DNA from: Watersipora subatra | Taxonomy: Eukaryota; Bryozoa; Gymnolaemata; Cheilostomatida; Watersiporidae | Reading direction: 5' to 3' | Assembly: GCF_963576615.1 (NCBI RefSeq) | Contig: NC_088712.1 | Location: forward strand, 10,608,541-10,672,540 | Length of the DNA: 64,000 nt | Part shown: positions 46,227-57,249 of the stretch, piece by piece | Layout of the letters: every line of letters starts with the position of its first letter | Position numbering within the stretch: the stretch's first letter is position 1 | The notes under the pieces: model-generated | Seen by the model: only the letters and a program-made list of their open reading frames with translations | What the model was told of the DNA's origin: nothing | Database searches by the model: none | Position numbers and translations under genes: made by a program

Positions 46227-48177
46227 ATCCGTTGTAATGGACCTCACTCTCAGGCCGTGGGAAATTAGATCGGACTGGCATCGCTTGAAGCCTTTCAGCT
46301 CCATGGTGTTAGAGCTGATGGTCTCTGTTGACTGCAAAGTAAAGAAAGTTACGACCAACAATTACTTTCACATTATTTGAATGAACTATTTAGCTAGATG
46401 AGCAACTTCATGTTTATGTATTGATAACTACTAAAATATTTGGGTTTTTGTCAGGCTGTGAAGTAAAAACTGTCAAAGTTTTACCTTGACAAGATGGCTG
46501 CTGACTATTAAACCGCAGCTCTGATCCATCATAGTGTAGGCTCTGTATAGTGCGCAATGCCCCGGACTATCGCATCTACCGTCACCTGCCAAATCAAGCT
46601 CCCAATCGATTGCTGTCATCAATCCCTCGTTATGCAGGGTGTACTGCTCAGCAATACACTGTAAAATATTGTAAAACTTCATTATACAAGATTAATTTGT
46701 ATCATTATCATTAGTCTAAGAATGTAGAATCCTCTTCCCCCTTTTTGTGCTATATTATGATGAAGAATCAGAATTTTGAATTATAATATATTTTGCTTGA
46801 AGGATGACATATTTTCATTTAAAAAAAAATTGTTTCTAAATGTTGTTATTCAATTAGTGTGCCAAGCTTTTACTCACATTTTCCAAGTTTATGAGTAAAT
46901 ATTAACACTCATACCATGTAAGTATTCTCTTTGTTGGTAGAGGCAAACGCTGTGGCTTGGTATCGCGATGTTCAGGAGCGACAGAAAACGGAGGTTCTGC
47001 GTAAGGCATCCGCCAGAAAAGAGTGATGCAGCTGCCAGCAGGGGATTGATGGCGTGAGCTCTGTTCACTCTGGCAGTTGTTTCCCAAGTGTACGATCGGT
47101 GACAGGAGGCACATGTAACCTTGAACTCTACCCATCCGCCTTCTCGCACTATCGTGAATGAGCAGGGGAGGGCGCAGGTGTGACAGTGAAATAGTCGCTG
47201 GAGTGCTGTCACACTTACTATTATTTTCTCCTCTTTGAAGGAGGATTCGGTTCTGAAATCACAACACAATAGTTGACTTGCAATAAGATTTGTACAACAT
47301 CATTTCCTGTTATTATATCATATTTGCTTGATCAGAAAAAGAATAAATATATAGCCATGCAATCATGACACAGATTTTACAAAACCCTATCAGAATCCAT
47401 GATATTGTAAAGATAAAATGTGAGTAATAACTCTATAGATATTTTTTATATTTTGTCAAGTTTGGTTTAGTTCAGCTCTATCTTACATGTAATTGGAGAG
47501 CGTTTGACGCTGGCCAACATAGCGCTCAAACTCTTCCCAGTCTTCAGTGATTGGCACAAACTCTTCATCTAATAATAATCAACTAATAATATTAATATGC
47601 TATTAATGATGATACCAGAAAATGACAATAACTATTTTATATAACATATCTATAAGTGAGTGGGGTTAAGAAATTTGGCGAAATTAATCGTGAAACAACA
47701 TTATTTTATCAATTATATATTAATATATTACGTTTTACAGATAGATATGCAGTATGAATTAGTTTTGTTATTATAATAAGAATAATACACATAATTAAAA
47801 AGATAAAATACTAATAATATAATATTACAATTAAATGACATTAATATTGTTATATTAAATATAGATTAATACAGTACTATTAGGAGAATACTAGATAATA
47901 ACCCGAGTTACAACTACTAATACAAGTAGTTCATAAAATAAATTACTCACATGCTTTGGTGATATGTGGAGTATGCAAACAGGTTAGAAAACATGTCGTC
48001 TTTGAACTGGCGAAAACAAAGGTAAGAGTAAGCAGGCGAATAAATAAAGTTTGTCACATCCAGCTTCACCCAGTTGCTCCACGCCCGGTGAAGGTCTGGT
48101 CTTTTCTCAGCTCTTGGCCAAAAAAAGGTGCTTCTCAGCTTGGCAGCTGCACAAACACTATGTGGCGCGTTAGACAT
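46227..48177 (-). pseudogene. Kolobok-like transposase (THAP + GDGRCDSPGH core), truncated
   Basis: Minus-strand exons, 5' to 3': 48,177-47,951 (ATG, THAP-like: AWSNWVKLDVTNFIYSP... LCFRQF; donor GTGAGT), 47,568-47,487 (EEFVPITEDWEEFERYVGQR), 47,252-46,915 (HCHTC, WVEFKVTCASCHRSYTWE, NPLLAAASLFSGG), 46,658-46,485 (AGDGRCDSPGHCALY, YTMMDQSCGLIVSS), and 46,331 to about 46,227 (STETISSNTMELKGFKRC to SITTD). Splice sites are mostly canonical and phases agree for 47.5 to 47.25 kb and 46.5 to 46.33 kb. The other two joins are out of phase, so an indel or a mis-set site is likely. The THAP CxxH is CxxQ. Homologous transposases continue well past TTD, so the C-terminal half, including later catalytic residues, is missing at the foldback. 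Confidence 0.7.
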
Positions 48178-48689
48178 TATGACGAATTGAAATAAACAAG
48201 TTTAATATGAGAAAGCGTGTTTGCTATTTGCGATAGATCAAACTTGAACTGAAACTAACATTATCTGATCATGTGACTTACACTTCCCGCTATATGGCGC
48301 GAAAAATTTCTACAGCATTTTTCAACCATCATAGCGGACCAAAAGACTCATCATTTTTATCAGAGAATGATATGCAATCTTTCAAGCTAAGCTTAAAAAA
48401 TATAACATATTTTTATGCTATGTTTTGAGATATCAGTGCTCAAAGTTGCAGCATTACGATGCCGATAAAATAGACGCGTAAGAACAATAGACATGGTTTT
48501 TATTGCAAGCGTGAAGTATATTTGTGAAAATAGTTCGACGAATAAGGATGCATGAAAGTGTAAACATAAACTATCTCGCACACATTTTAGCCGTTTTAGC
48601 ACACATACGTCACATTTTAGCCGTTTTGGAAAACGAATCCAAACTAGGGCGGTCTCGTGTGGCTGCGATTTTCTGTTCGTTTTTTAGCT

Positions 48690-48806
48690 TTTACGAGCTT
48701 TTAATCACATTCCCACATATTTGGCACTTACAACACAATAGAGTAAGAGATGGCGAATCTTTTGATACCAAATAACTGTAATGTGAATTTTGTTGCAAGT
48801 CAACCT
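48690..48806 (-). repeat. Right TIR of the Kolobok-like element
   Basis: Reverse complement of 44,754-44,870. Confidence 0.9.
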
Positions 48807-48810
48807 TTAA

Positions 48811-48962
48811 GCTTCAGGGTTTCTACCTTAGAACTATTTGTAGTCTTTTAGTTTATGGTTTCTATCATAGAGCTATTTATAGTCTTTTAGCTTCAGGGTT
48901 TCTATCATAGAGCTATTTATAGTCTTTTAGCTTCAGGGTTTTTATCATAGAGCTATTTAGTA
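48811..48962 (+). repeat. 40-bp minisatellite, part B
   Basis: Continuation of the array at 44,086-44,749 on the far side of the Kolobok-like element (GCTTCAGGGTTTCTACC..., about 3.5 units). Confidence 0.9.
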
Positions 48963-48965
48963 GAA

Positions 48966-49610
48966 CTTAAGTAAATTTTATGCGTAATTAATAATTTATA
49001 ATAATGGCTTGTGTTTTAAAAAAAACTTGTCTCATTTCATATAGCAATTGTAGAGTTTAGCTTGCCCAAAGCAGCTCTTACCTCCGGAGCATTTTCTATG
49101 TAATTGACAAGCTTTGTCGTAAACGTTGTTTCTGTGGAAGCTTATGCTATATCACCTGCTTAGGAAGAAAACTGATTAGGATGGTGTATCACAAAGAGGA
49201 AAAGAGCTTTATAAAATGTTTAAAAAGGAAATAACAATCAGAGAAGAACAAGAGAGAACTTGAAATTAACTTATTTTAACATGATTATTTCAACAGGTCC
49301 CTGTGTTTGTTTTAGGAGTCGAAATTGTGCTGCATTTGATGATAGTGACTGTTGTCTTCTCTCGGCTTAGTGCGATTGCAATTAGTGTTAACGGGCAAAC
49401 AACTCCAAGTTTTACCTTCAAACTTATGACAATTTTCAAAGCATTTGAACATTAGAATTTAACACTTGTTCTCTGTGCTGATTTTTAGATTCGACTATCG
49501 CAACTAAGTCCACTTGTAGACTCACTTCAATGTCAACCACTACTCTCACTTACAGTAAGTATGGCTGCCTATTTTAGTTAGACGTTTATTACCTGTAGTT
49601 AATCTAGTTA
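48966..49610 (+). repeat. Partial repeat unit (distal end only)
   Basis: Starts mid-unit at the block matching 43,400 (TTTTATGCGTAATTA) and runs through cassette 3 to GTTAATCTAGTTAAACCTAG, where unit 3 begins. Confidence 0.8.
49339..49554 (+). CDS. Small cassette 3: signal-peptide-like ORF plus Ser/Thr-rich exon
   Basis: MIVTVVFSRLSAIAISVNG QTTP in a 38-residue frame to TAG 49,453-49,455, then the 66-bp exon 49,489-49,554 after GCTGATTTTTAG and before A|GTAAGTATGG. The exon reads STIATKSTCRLTSMSTTTL. Both parts stay open despite point differences from cassette 1. An Arg replaces Trp within the hydrophobic core. Confidence 0.4.
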
Positions 49611-50931
49611 AACCTAGCCTGATCCTTCTAAACTAGTAAAACATTAATTAATTCTTAGTTTAATACTTTTAACTCTGTTGAATTTAGCTCGTCTGGTAGC
49701 ATTCTGTTGGGAAAGGTAAATTTTAACAAAAAGGTTGGCTAAGATAATGTTTTAAAAAAAATTCCTCAGCGATCTCTCTTTGCTGTTATACATAGCATTT
49801 TACCTGTAGACATTTTAGTTGATATTTTGGGTAGACCTCTGCTATTTCCATTGAAACACAATAATCACAATACCATGAATGTGTACTGCAAATTTTCTCA
49901 AGTCAAACTCACTTGCATAGCTGATTCTGTGTGTTGTTGAATTCCTTACATATTTGTAAAATTTTAACAATGACGATTAGTGAATTATTCTTTCGTATTG
50001 CTCGATGAGATGGTGCAGTGATTTCTCATGTTCATTGTTTGTAAGTACAGGAGTGCAGTGATAGGAATGTCTCATCTCTGCTCCACATCTGGTTAGATTC
50101 ACCTTGATCTCTACTATAACTTTTATGGATCGTTTTGACACGGACTGGAGGTGAGTGAAGATCTCATAGATATATTAGCAGTTTGAGGCTCACTCTCCCC
50201 ATCTCACTAGTAGCCTTTTCAACTAGGTATGGCTACTGATTTTGGCACTAGTCAAAACATCTTGTGCCAGCCTTCTATAAATAGCCTAGGATGAGTCATT
50301 TACTAAGTCTCCATACAGGAATAGTGTAGGGACGCCTGGGTGTGCCAGTGCAGAAGGCTATGCTGTGCCTGCAAGCAAATATGTTTCCATAGGAGGCTGT
50401 AGTAGGGTGATGGTGCTGTGAGGCCTCATGGCAATGCGTGTCTATGTATAAAGTAACAGAAAAACAAGGCCTTATCGCACGCACAGGTGTGACTAGTTTT
50501 TTGAGTTCGAGGAACCTGCCTGCAAACAAATAGCGCTATTGTTTGTTGTAGTGTGACCCAATCACAGACCCCATTTTCTAATAGAAAAATATCTATCAGA
50601 CATATCTTAGCCCGAAGTTGAACAATTTTAATTTAAACCATTAAATTTAATTAATTAATTAAATTAAACCATTAATTAACCAACAAAAAGTTTAAGACAA
50701 TGCTTTCAATTTTTTTCTCTCAAATTGAAAATGAAGCAGCAATATTGTTCTGTGTTTACTGTGTAAAATAAAAACTGACTTCTTTCTTCGTTCTGAATGA
50801 TAGACTAATATCCTCTGCAATCCGTGATCAATGTTTGTGTGGGTACTAAGGTGAGCCGTTATAAAGCCGACATATCCCAGGCGGACCTGTCAACCTGGTG
50901 CAATGCAAATGAAAGAGAAATTAGCTTCCAA

Positions 50932-51291
50932 AACCTGGTTCCCATATCAATGGCGAGACTCAGGCAGTAACTTGCGGAGCAAAATGTTTGCGGCGTTAGG
51001 CTCGGCGGTATATGTTAACATATGAGCTGCATCGCTAAACATAATTGCGTAATCAAATAAAATGTTTGCCTGCCATGCCGTTTCTATGATGGTGACCTTC
51101 ACCCGTACAGTGTATTTCGGGAAAGATTTTCCTGAAGCCTTTTGCAAAATTTGAACGGCGCTAAACTATTGTGATGCCGCCGGCAACTACCGGTGGTCCT
51201 CAGCGGTACCCGGCGCATAGGTTCCCATTTCATTGCTAATAGCCTGCGGTACTGTGGCTGGTGCTTTGCCACGTATATGGGAACCAGGCTT
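50932..51291. mobile_element. MITE, about 360 bp, unit 3 copy
   Basis: AACCTGGTTCCCATAT and ATATGGGAACCAGGCTT as inverted ends, same location as in units 1 and 2. Confidence 0.7.
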
Positions 51292-52585
51292 ATAGCCTCG
51301 CGCTAGCAGAAAAGTATTTTAATAGGGACCTAGGCAAGTTAACATTGTACTTGAGCTCTAAAATTATGCTTAAGTGTATTACAAAAATATAAAAACAAAT
51401 CACGAAATTGCAACAAACTGAACAGAACAACCTGAAATGTTCTACTTTCCAGTTCGGCAAAAAGCATTGTATCATATCCATAGTGATGAACATAACGTTA
51501 TCACAGAACTCTCAAAAGTTTACTCTAGATGATTTTAGTAATTAGACAGGGATGCTATATCATCTCTATATTTGAGTCTGCACTGATTTGAGATGAGGTA
51601 GCTGCTGCTCCTCGATATTTCAAGTTGTGGGTTTTGGCTGACTTTTAAGACTTTTAAATAAGTCAGCTTTTAACTCGGTTTCTAAGCAGCAGGTAGAAAA
51701 GTTTATTGTGGTGGCTATCAGAGCATTCTCTGTTTCAGAACATAAGTCAGCCCTAGCCTCGGTATATACTTTTAAAGCATAGAAAAACGCGCTCTGTTGC
51801 TGTATTACTGTGAGGTATGCAGAGGATGGCCCTCATTAAAGTTGTTAGTAAGGGGTAACGCTCTAATGCCATAGCACCCCAAAACTTTGCTTTGCAAAAA
51901 ATTACCGAATGGTAATTCTATGCACAAAGCCATAAGAACGTGTCTTTGGCAATACAGCGAGTCTTTTGTTATCATTAGATTACGCGCATTCCGTTTATGC
52001 TACAGCGACTGATAAATAAATGGCTCGGTATTTTATCCTAGAGCATAAAACATAAATCCGGGAGTTTTCCGGGATATCTTATTTTTGCCGGAAAGTAATC
52101 TCATTTCTAGGAGGGTCCCGCAAAATCTGGGAGAGTTGACAGCTCTGATGCCAGGTCATCTCAAACCTTCTAATGTGTAATTAGATAATGATGTATCGTG
52201 ATCACAGTGTAATTAGCATGGTTACAAATCTTATGAAATTTTAATTTTCTTGGTAACTTTTATGCGTAATTATAAAAATGGCTTGTGTATTATGAAAAAC
52301 TGGTCTCATTTCATATAGCAATTGTAGGGTTTAGCCTACCCATAGCAACTCTTACCTCAGGGGCATTTTCCATGTAATTGACAAGCTTTGCCGTAAACGT
52401 TGTTGCTGTTGAAACTTTTGCTATATCACCTGCTTCAGAAGAGAACTGAATAGGGTGGTGTATCATAAAATGGAAAAGAGCTTTTATAAAATTAACTTAA
52501 TTACGCTTAAAATTAACTTGATTTAACATGATTATTTCAACAGGTGCCTGTGTTTGTTTGATGAGTCAAAAATGTGCTGCATTTG

Positions 52586-52745
52586 ATGATGGTGGCGGTT
52601 GTCTTCTCTCTGCTTAGAGATTGCAATTAGTGTGAACGGGCAAACAACTCCAAGTTTTACCTTTAGACATGACAATATTAAACGCATTGGAACATTAGAA
52701 TTTAACAGTTGTTCTCTGTGCTGATTTTTATATTTGACTAGCACT
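52586..52745 (+). pseudogene. Small cassette, decayed copy
   Basis: MMVAVVFSLL then a deletion brings a stop within 15 codons. The Ser/Thr exon is reduced to a remnant at about 52,731-52,745 and its AG acceptor is lost (TTTTTATATTTGAC). Confidence 0.5.
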
Positions 52746-53099
52746 ACTATATATATACGATATACGCAGTTGCATCGTATGTATCAAGTCATATCGCGGT
52801 GATACTTTTATTGTGTGTCATCGTACGTGTCTTGGACTATACCACTTGTCAAAGCTATGAGAATCGTGCTCGCTAAAAAAATTGGTTAGCCAATTAAAAG
52901 CGTTTCGTTGACGAATTCGATGTGCATGCACAGCTCAGACGATTCTGTGATATTCGGCCGAATAAATCTGTGAATTCTGTGAAATTCGTGAATTTGGTCA
53001 GATTGAACGAATAATTTGTTACTTGTGGCCAGACCTTTATGCACTAGTGAATGGTACTTTCCCTTGTATTGCTTAGCCATTTTGTTCTAGTCACATCGT

Positions 53100-53293
53100 T
53101 TTCTCTATCTCGATAAATCACAGTTAGTATTTCTGTGTGGACAACTCCAAATGTTACCTGTAAACTCATGCCATTACTCAACGTGTTGGAACGTAAAATT
53201 TTAACACTTGTCTGTGCTGATTTTTAGATTCGACTAGCAGTAGTAAATCCACTTGTAGACTCACTACTATGTCCACCACCACTACTCCTCACA
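53100..53293 (+). CDS. Small cassette 4: diverged upstream part, intact Ser/Thr exon
   Basis: The 66-bp exon (53,228-53,293) lies between CTGATTTTTAG and A|GTAAGTATGG and reads STSSSKSTCRLTTMSTTTTP, the most Ser/Thr-rich copy, with the single Cys kept. Upstream sequence (GTGTGGACAACTCCAAATGTTA) aligns with the end of the signal-peptide part in the other copies, but no clear ATG-hydrophobic frame is seen. This copy may be an internal exon. Confidence 0.35.
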
Positions 53294-53369
53294 GTAAGTA
53301 TGGCTGCCTATTTTAGTCACACTTTTATTACCCGTTGTAAATCATATGTTGGTTCTACACACATAAAAC

Positions 53370-53835
53370 TATTCATAGTTTTGTAGCCTTATAGGTTGTC
53401 TATCATACTGTATATCTATTTACAGTCTTTTAGAGTCAGGGTTTCTATCATAGAGCTATTCATAGTCTTTTAGCTTTAGGGTTGATATCATAGAACTATT
53501 TATAGTCTTTTAGCTTTATGGTATCTGTCATAGAGCTATTTATAGTCATTTAGCTACAGGGTTTCAATTGTAGAACTATTTATAGCTTTTTAGCATTAGG
53601 TCTTTTACCATAGAACCATTCATAGTCTTTTAGATTCATGGGTTCAATCGTAGAACTATTTATAGCTTTTAAGCTTTAGGTTTTTATCATAGAACTATTC
53701 ATAGTCTTTCAGCTTTAGGTTTCTATTATAGAACTATTTATAGCCTTTTAGCTTGAGGGTTTCAATCATAGAGCTATTCATAATCTTTAGCTTTAGGGTT
53801 TTTATCAAAGAGTTATTCATAGTTTATTAGCTATG
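53370..53835 (+). repeat. 40-bp minisatellite, second array
   Basis: About 11-12 units of the same AGCTTTAGGGTTT...ATAGAACTATTTATAGTC type, right after cassette 4, as in unit 2. Confidence 0.85.
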
Positions 53836-54700
53836 TACCGTGAATGGTTGTGACCATGTATTGTAGGCGTTAGTGTATGGCACACTTCTGTATGTTGCAT
53901 GCACTCATGTATCGTATGCACCTGTGTATGAGCTTGTGTACGGCATTCACCTGTGCATTGGACACAGATGTTTATGGTATGCGCCCGCTGATGTTATCCG
54001 CTTGTGTATGGTATGCACACAGGTTGCACGATAGCTCGATAGTCGACTGCGATAGTCGGTAGTTGTCTTCTCGATATGAATATGCTGCTTATTTTTAGCC
54101 TATCAAAACATCTAAAACTTATATATCATTATCGATTAATAAAAAAGGAATACAACCCGATAGTTTTGCAGATATTTTTTGTAGTTTTTTGGCAGATTCT
54201 TTTCTGCAGCAGTTCCTTTTCTCATCCCTTCCTACAATCCTCGACCTTTTTAGGTACGTGTGGTCATTTGTACGAAAATATGGCATTAAAATGTCTTGTG
54301 AACTTGTACGAGTTATTTTCTCGCTAATACGATAGTTTACCAGCTGCCAAGTCATGGATAACTTTCGGTGAGCTCATTGATAATTCGATAGCTATCGCTA
54401 TCGGTGGGACAACTCCAACGATAGTCGATCACACATTTCCAAACTACAAATGCCATCCCTAGTATGCACCCATTTATGGTATGCGCCTGTTTATGGTATG
54501 CGCCCGTGTATTGTTTAGCCAGTTTGTTTTAGTCGCAATTATCTTCTCTTTTCTTGGTGATTTGTAATTAGTGTTAACGTGTGGACAACTCCAAGTGTTA
54601 TTCGTAAACTTTTGCAATTATTCAATATGTTTGAACGTTAGAATTTGGAACGTTAAATTTAACACTTGTTCTCTGTACTGATTTGTAGATTCGACTAGCA
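53836..54700 (+). other. Spacer with a further decayed cassette end
   Basis: ATG/TATGGTATGCRCC repeats (53,860-54,025 and 54,465-54,510), then GTGTGGACAACTCCAAGTGTTA and TTTGTAG|ATTCGACTAGCA (exon start at 54,689) before similarity to the cassettes stops. No gene is called. Confidence 0.5.
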
Positions 54701-54759
54701 TTTTTCAAATATCGTTATCTACTTAATTCGTTACAATAACCATGTTTATTGGAACGATA

Positions 54760-55200
54760 TCACGCGAAAAAAATCGATACATCTTGTTTGTTGGTTGTTC
54801 ATGAATGAATATGATGCAAATGAAGAATTTTATGATACAAACTATAATTATCCAGTTTATGCTGAGCAATGAACGATGATGAACTTTTGCTCAACTGATA
54901 TGAAGCTACTGTAAATACTTTTGTGTACGAGCTATTCAAATCATAGGAATTTGTATGGTTTCAGCCTGGATTATGGTGACATAATGTTCTTTGCTGTTTG
55001 ACGATGTTTGCTGTCGGCGGTCTGAATTTTTCACTAGTGTTCTACCAAACATCATTATATTATGAGCACATTCAGATATATTTAATAAAAGTTTAAAAAC
55101 TTTGGATCATTAGACAAATTGACCAGGGTTCCTGTCCCTCATTGACAGTGTCGTCCAGGGTTGACTAATTTAAGGTTCAAAATGTTTTCCGTACACATCT
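54760..55200 (+). repeat. Old dispersed repeat, partner of 0.64-1.10 kb
   Basis: Weak but collinear similarity to 640-1100, including TATCCAGTTTA and GTTTCAGCC blocks. Confidence 0.5.
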
Positions 55201-55297
55201 TGCCCATTTCAAGTACATATGTATAGTGTCTTATATGCCTGTTTTATCTATCCATTGTTAATTTATATTCTCAGAACAATTCCATTTCTTTTTTCAG

Positions 55298-55402
55298 ACT
55301 CGTATCCCCATGGCTGACATAAATCAAACCCTTATCGCTCGGTACTCGAAGAGAAAAACTGACAGTGCAGATGTGACAAGCGGATTGCCTCTCCAATGGC
55401 AG
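55298..55402 (+). CDS. Candidate coding exon, unidentified
   Basis: Follows a strong acceptor (TTCTTTTTTCAG) and ends TGGCAG|GTCAAA. It is exactly 35 codons in phase 0: TRIPMADINQTLIARYSKRK, then TDSADVTSGLPLQWQ. The ATG (CCCCATGG context) could be a start. Unspliced, the frame ends at TAA (55,423-55,425), giving 38 residues from the ATG. No family is recognised. If real it belongs to a gene extending right through mostly intronic sequence. Confidence 0.35.
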
Positions 55403-55425
55403 GTCAAATTACAGTTGATTAAATA

Positions 55426-56884
55426 AGAATTTATCCATGTATTACTGTCAACTCATAAACTCATAGACTGCATATTCAGTATTTTATTCATTGCTGAATA
55501 TTTTGTTCTGACACAAAAATTGTCATGTTTTTGTATTTCTGTGAGATTCTCTGCTATTTGCTCATATAAGTAGACACATGATGAGTAATTTCATAAAACT
55601 ACCATGAAGTTGCTTTACTCTGTTGATATGTTCAGTAGAATTTACTCAATGTCAATAGTATGCAAGACTGATAGGAAACTGGCTGTAATTTCTATGAATA
55701 TTGATATAATAAACATATACCTCTGACTCTTAAATATAATCTGGTTTTAGCAGCTTACCTCCTTGATCTCTTGTTTGTGAAATGTAAAACCAATAGTTTG
55801 AAGGATAAGTGATATGGTTAGAGATCATACTAACCATCAGAGCATGAAATGTCAGAAAGCGCACCATATTGAAGTCTTAGAGCTAAATCCCCAAAATACA
55901 AGTATATTTATGATTGTGAGAGCCACTCTTAAATTTTAAGCAAGTCGCGTCAATGACAATAGAAATAAATGAAGCAATTTTTCTTGTAATCATTGAGTTT
56001 GCATGCATTGATGTTTTCCCAGTAATACCAGTTGTTTAACTCTAATTGTGGCCTAAAAATAACATTCCGATGTTGAGAAACAACAAACTACATGAAATAA
56101 AAAGTCACGAGTAGATGTTGCGTGTAACAAGGGTGAATAGTCATGTTTTCAGCAGGACTTATATAATGCATTTATGGAGCATTGCATGAAGTCTCAACCG
56201 GTCATCATGTGAGATACTGAGAATTAGAGATGAATAAGAAAGCCTAGCAGCTACAAACAGTCAAAAACATAAGCACACCATCCAAGCACATCATAAATTT
56301 TCAATAGTCTATGAAAAAAAAAATTGACCTATTTACTTTCAAAGTTATGAACCTATTTTCTATTTCTTATGTATTGCCACTTCGTGGAAAACAGCAATTT
56401 TTATTACAAAAGATTGATGTCCAAACAAGCAAACCCATTGTGTATCAGGATATGATGCCCTTTTTAGCTAATCAATTGTAAATGAGCAAATCCATTGTGA
56501 TTCAGTAAATGTTGTCCTGTTCAGCAAATCATTTGCAAGCAAGCTAGTCCCTTGCTGACAAAAAAGCATTAACAAAAAGCAAATCTATTAGGTTTTGCTA
56601 AATACTTTAATGTTTTTGAGCAGTGTTTTACATTAACCAATAAGAAATCGGTTGATATTCAGAATAAATGTAGCTCTCCAGCTGCAGTTGTCTCAGTAGT
56701 GAAGTCTGACTATATGTAGATGTGTGAAAGCTTATATTTATTTCTGTCAGCCGATGACTTGTGTTTTACAATACTGTGACACGTCAGGAAGGTGCTTATT
56801 TTTTATTCTTCCAAGTATACACATCTTAAAAACTATCTTATCATTCTGTCTTTCTTATAATATGTAATAAATAATTAAAATGAA
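55426..56884. other. Gene-free AT-rich stretch
   Basis: Nothing was recognised apart from weakly repeated AGCAAATCC/TTGC blocks around 56,420-56,590. Confidence 0.5.
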
Positions 56885-56886
56885 TA

Positions 56887-57245
56887 CCATACTTTTCGAA
56901 CTATAAACCGCACCCCAATATAAGCCGCATCTGCTATATTTAAAAAAACGATAATAAAACAATACATAGGCTGCACCTTTGCATAGACTTTGCTGTTTTA
57001 AAGAGAACAGTGCCTAACGGCACGGTTTCTTATTAACCGACGCTTTTTAATTTAGTGCCAAACGGAACAGTTCCGTTAGGCATTGTTTCGTAGTTTCTTT
57101 CACCGCTAGAGGCGCACTAGCCGGAGAATCTGGTTAATGCGGCCTAGTGATGTAAGAAGAAACCACAGAAGAGCTGCACCGTTATGTAAGTCGCATGGCT
57201 CAAATCATCAGAAAAAGGTAGCGGCTAATAGCCCGAAAAGGATGG
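56887..57245. mobile_element. MITE, 359 bp, TA-flanked
   Basis: TA|CCATACTTTTCGAACTATAA ... TTATAGTTCGAAAA-type inverse at the right end (CTAATAGCCCGAAAAGGATGG|TA). The TIRs are about 26 bp with several mismatches, and GCCGCA/GCGGC blocks lie within. The TA target suggests a Tc1/mariner-type MITE. It has no coding capacity. Confidence 0.7.
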
Positions 57246-57249
57246 TATA

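Larger units (their letters stand above)
44754..48806. mobile_element. Kolobok-like DNA transposon, 4.05 kb, TTAA target duplication
   Basis: TTAA flanks both sides (44,750-44,753; 48,807-48,810). The left end AGGTTGACTTGCAACAAAAT and right end ATTTTGTTGCAAGTCAACCT are exact inverted copies. Identity is perfect for 57 bp and the TIR extends to about 115 bp with few changes. It is inserted in the 40-bp minisatellite. It carries a plus-strand P2X7-ballast-like gene and a convergent minus-strand THAP transposase, now truncated. The TTAA duplication and GDGRCDSPGH transposase type suggest the Kolobok superfamily, an inference from memory. The near-perfect TIRs indicate fairly recent insertion. 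Confidence 0.88.
49611..52745 (+). repeat. Direct-repeat unit 3
   Basis: All landmarks of units 1-2 recur in order with substitutions and small deletions, ending in a decayed cassette. A local AT palindrome (TTAATTAA type, about 50,635-50,685) is specific to this copy. Confidence 0.88.
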
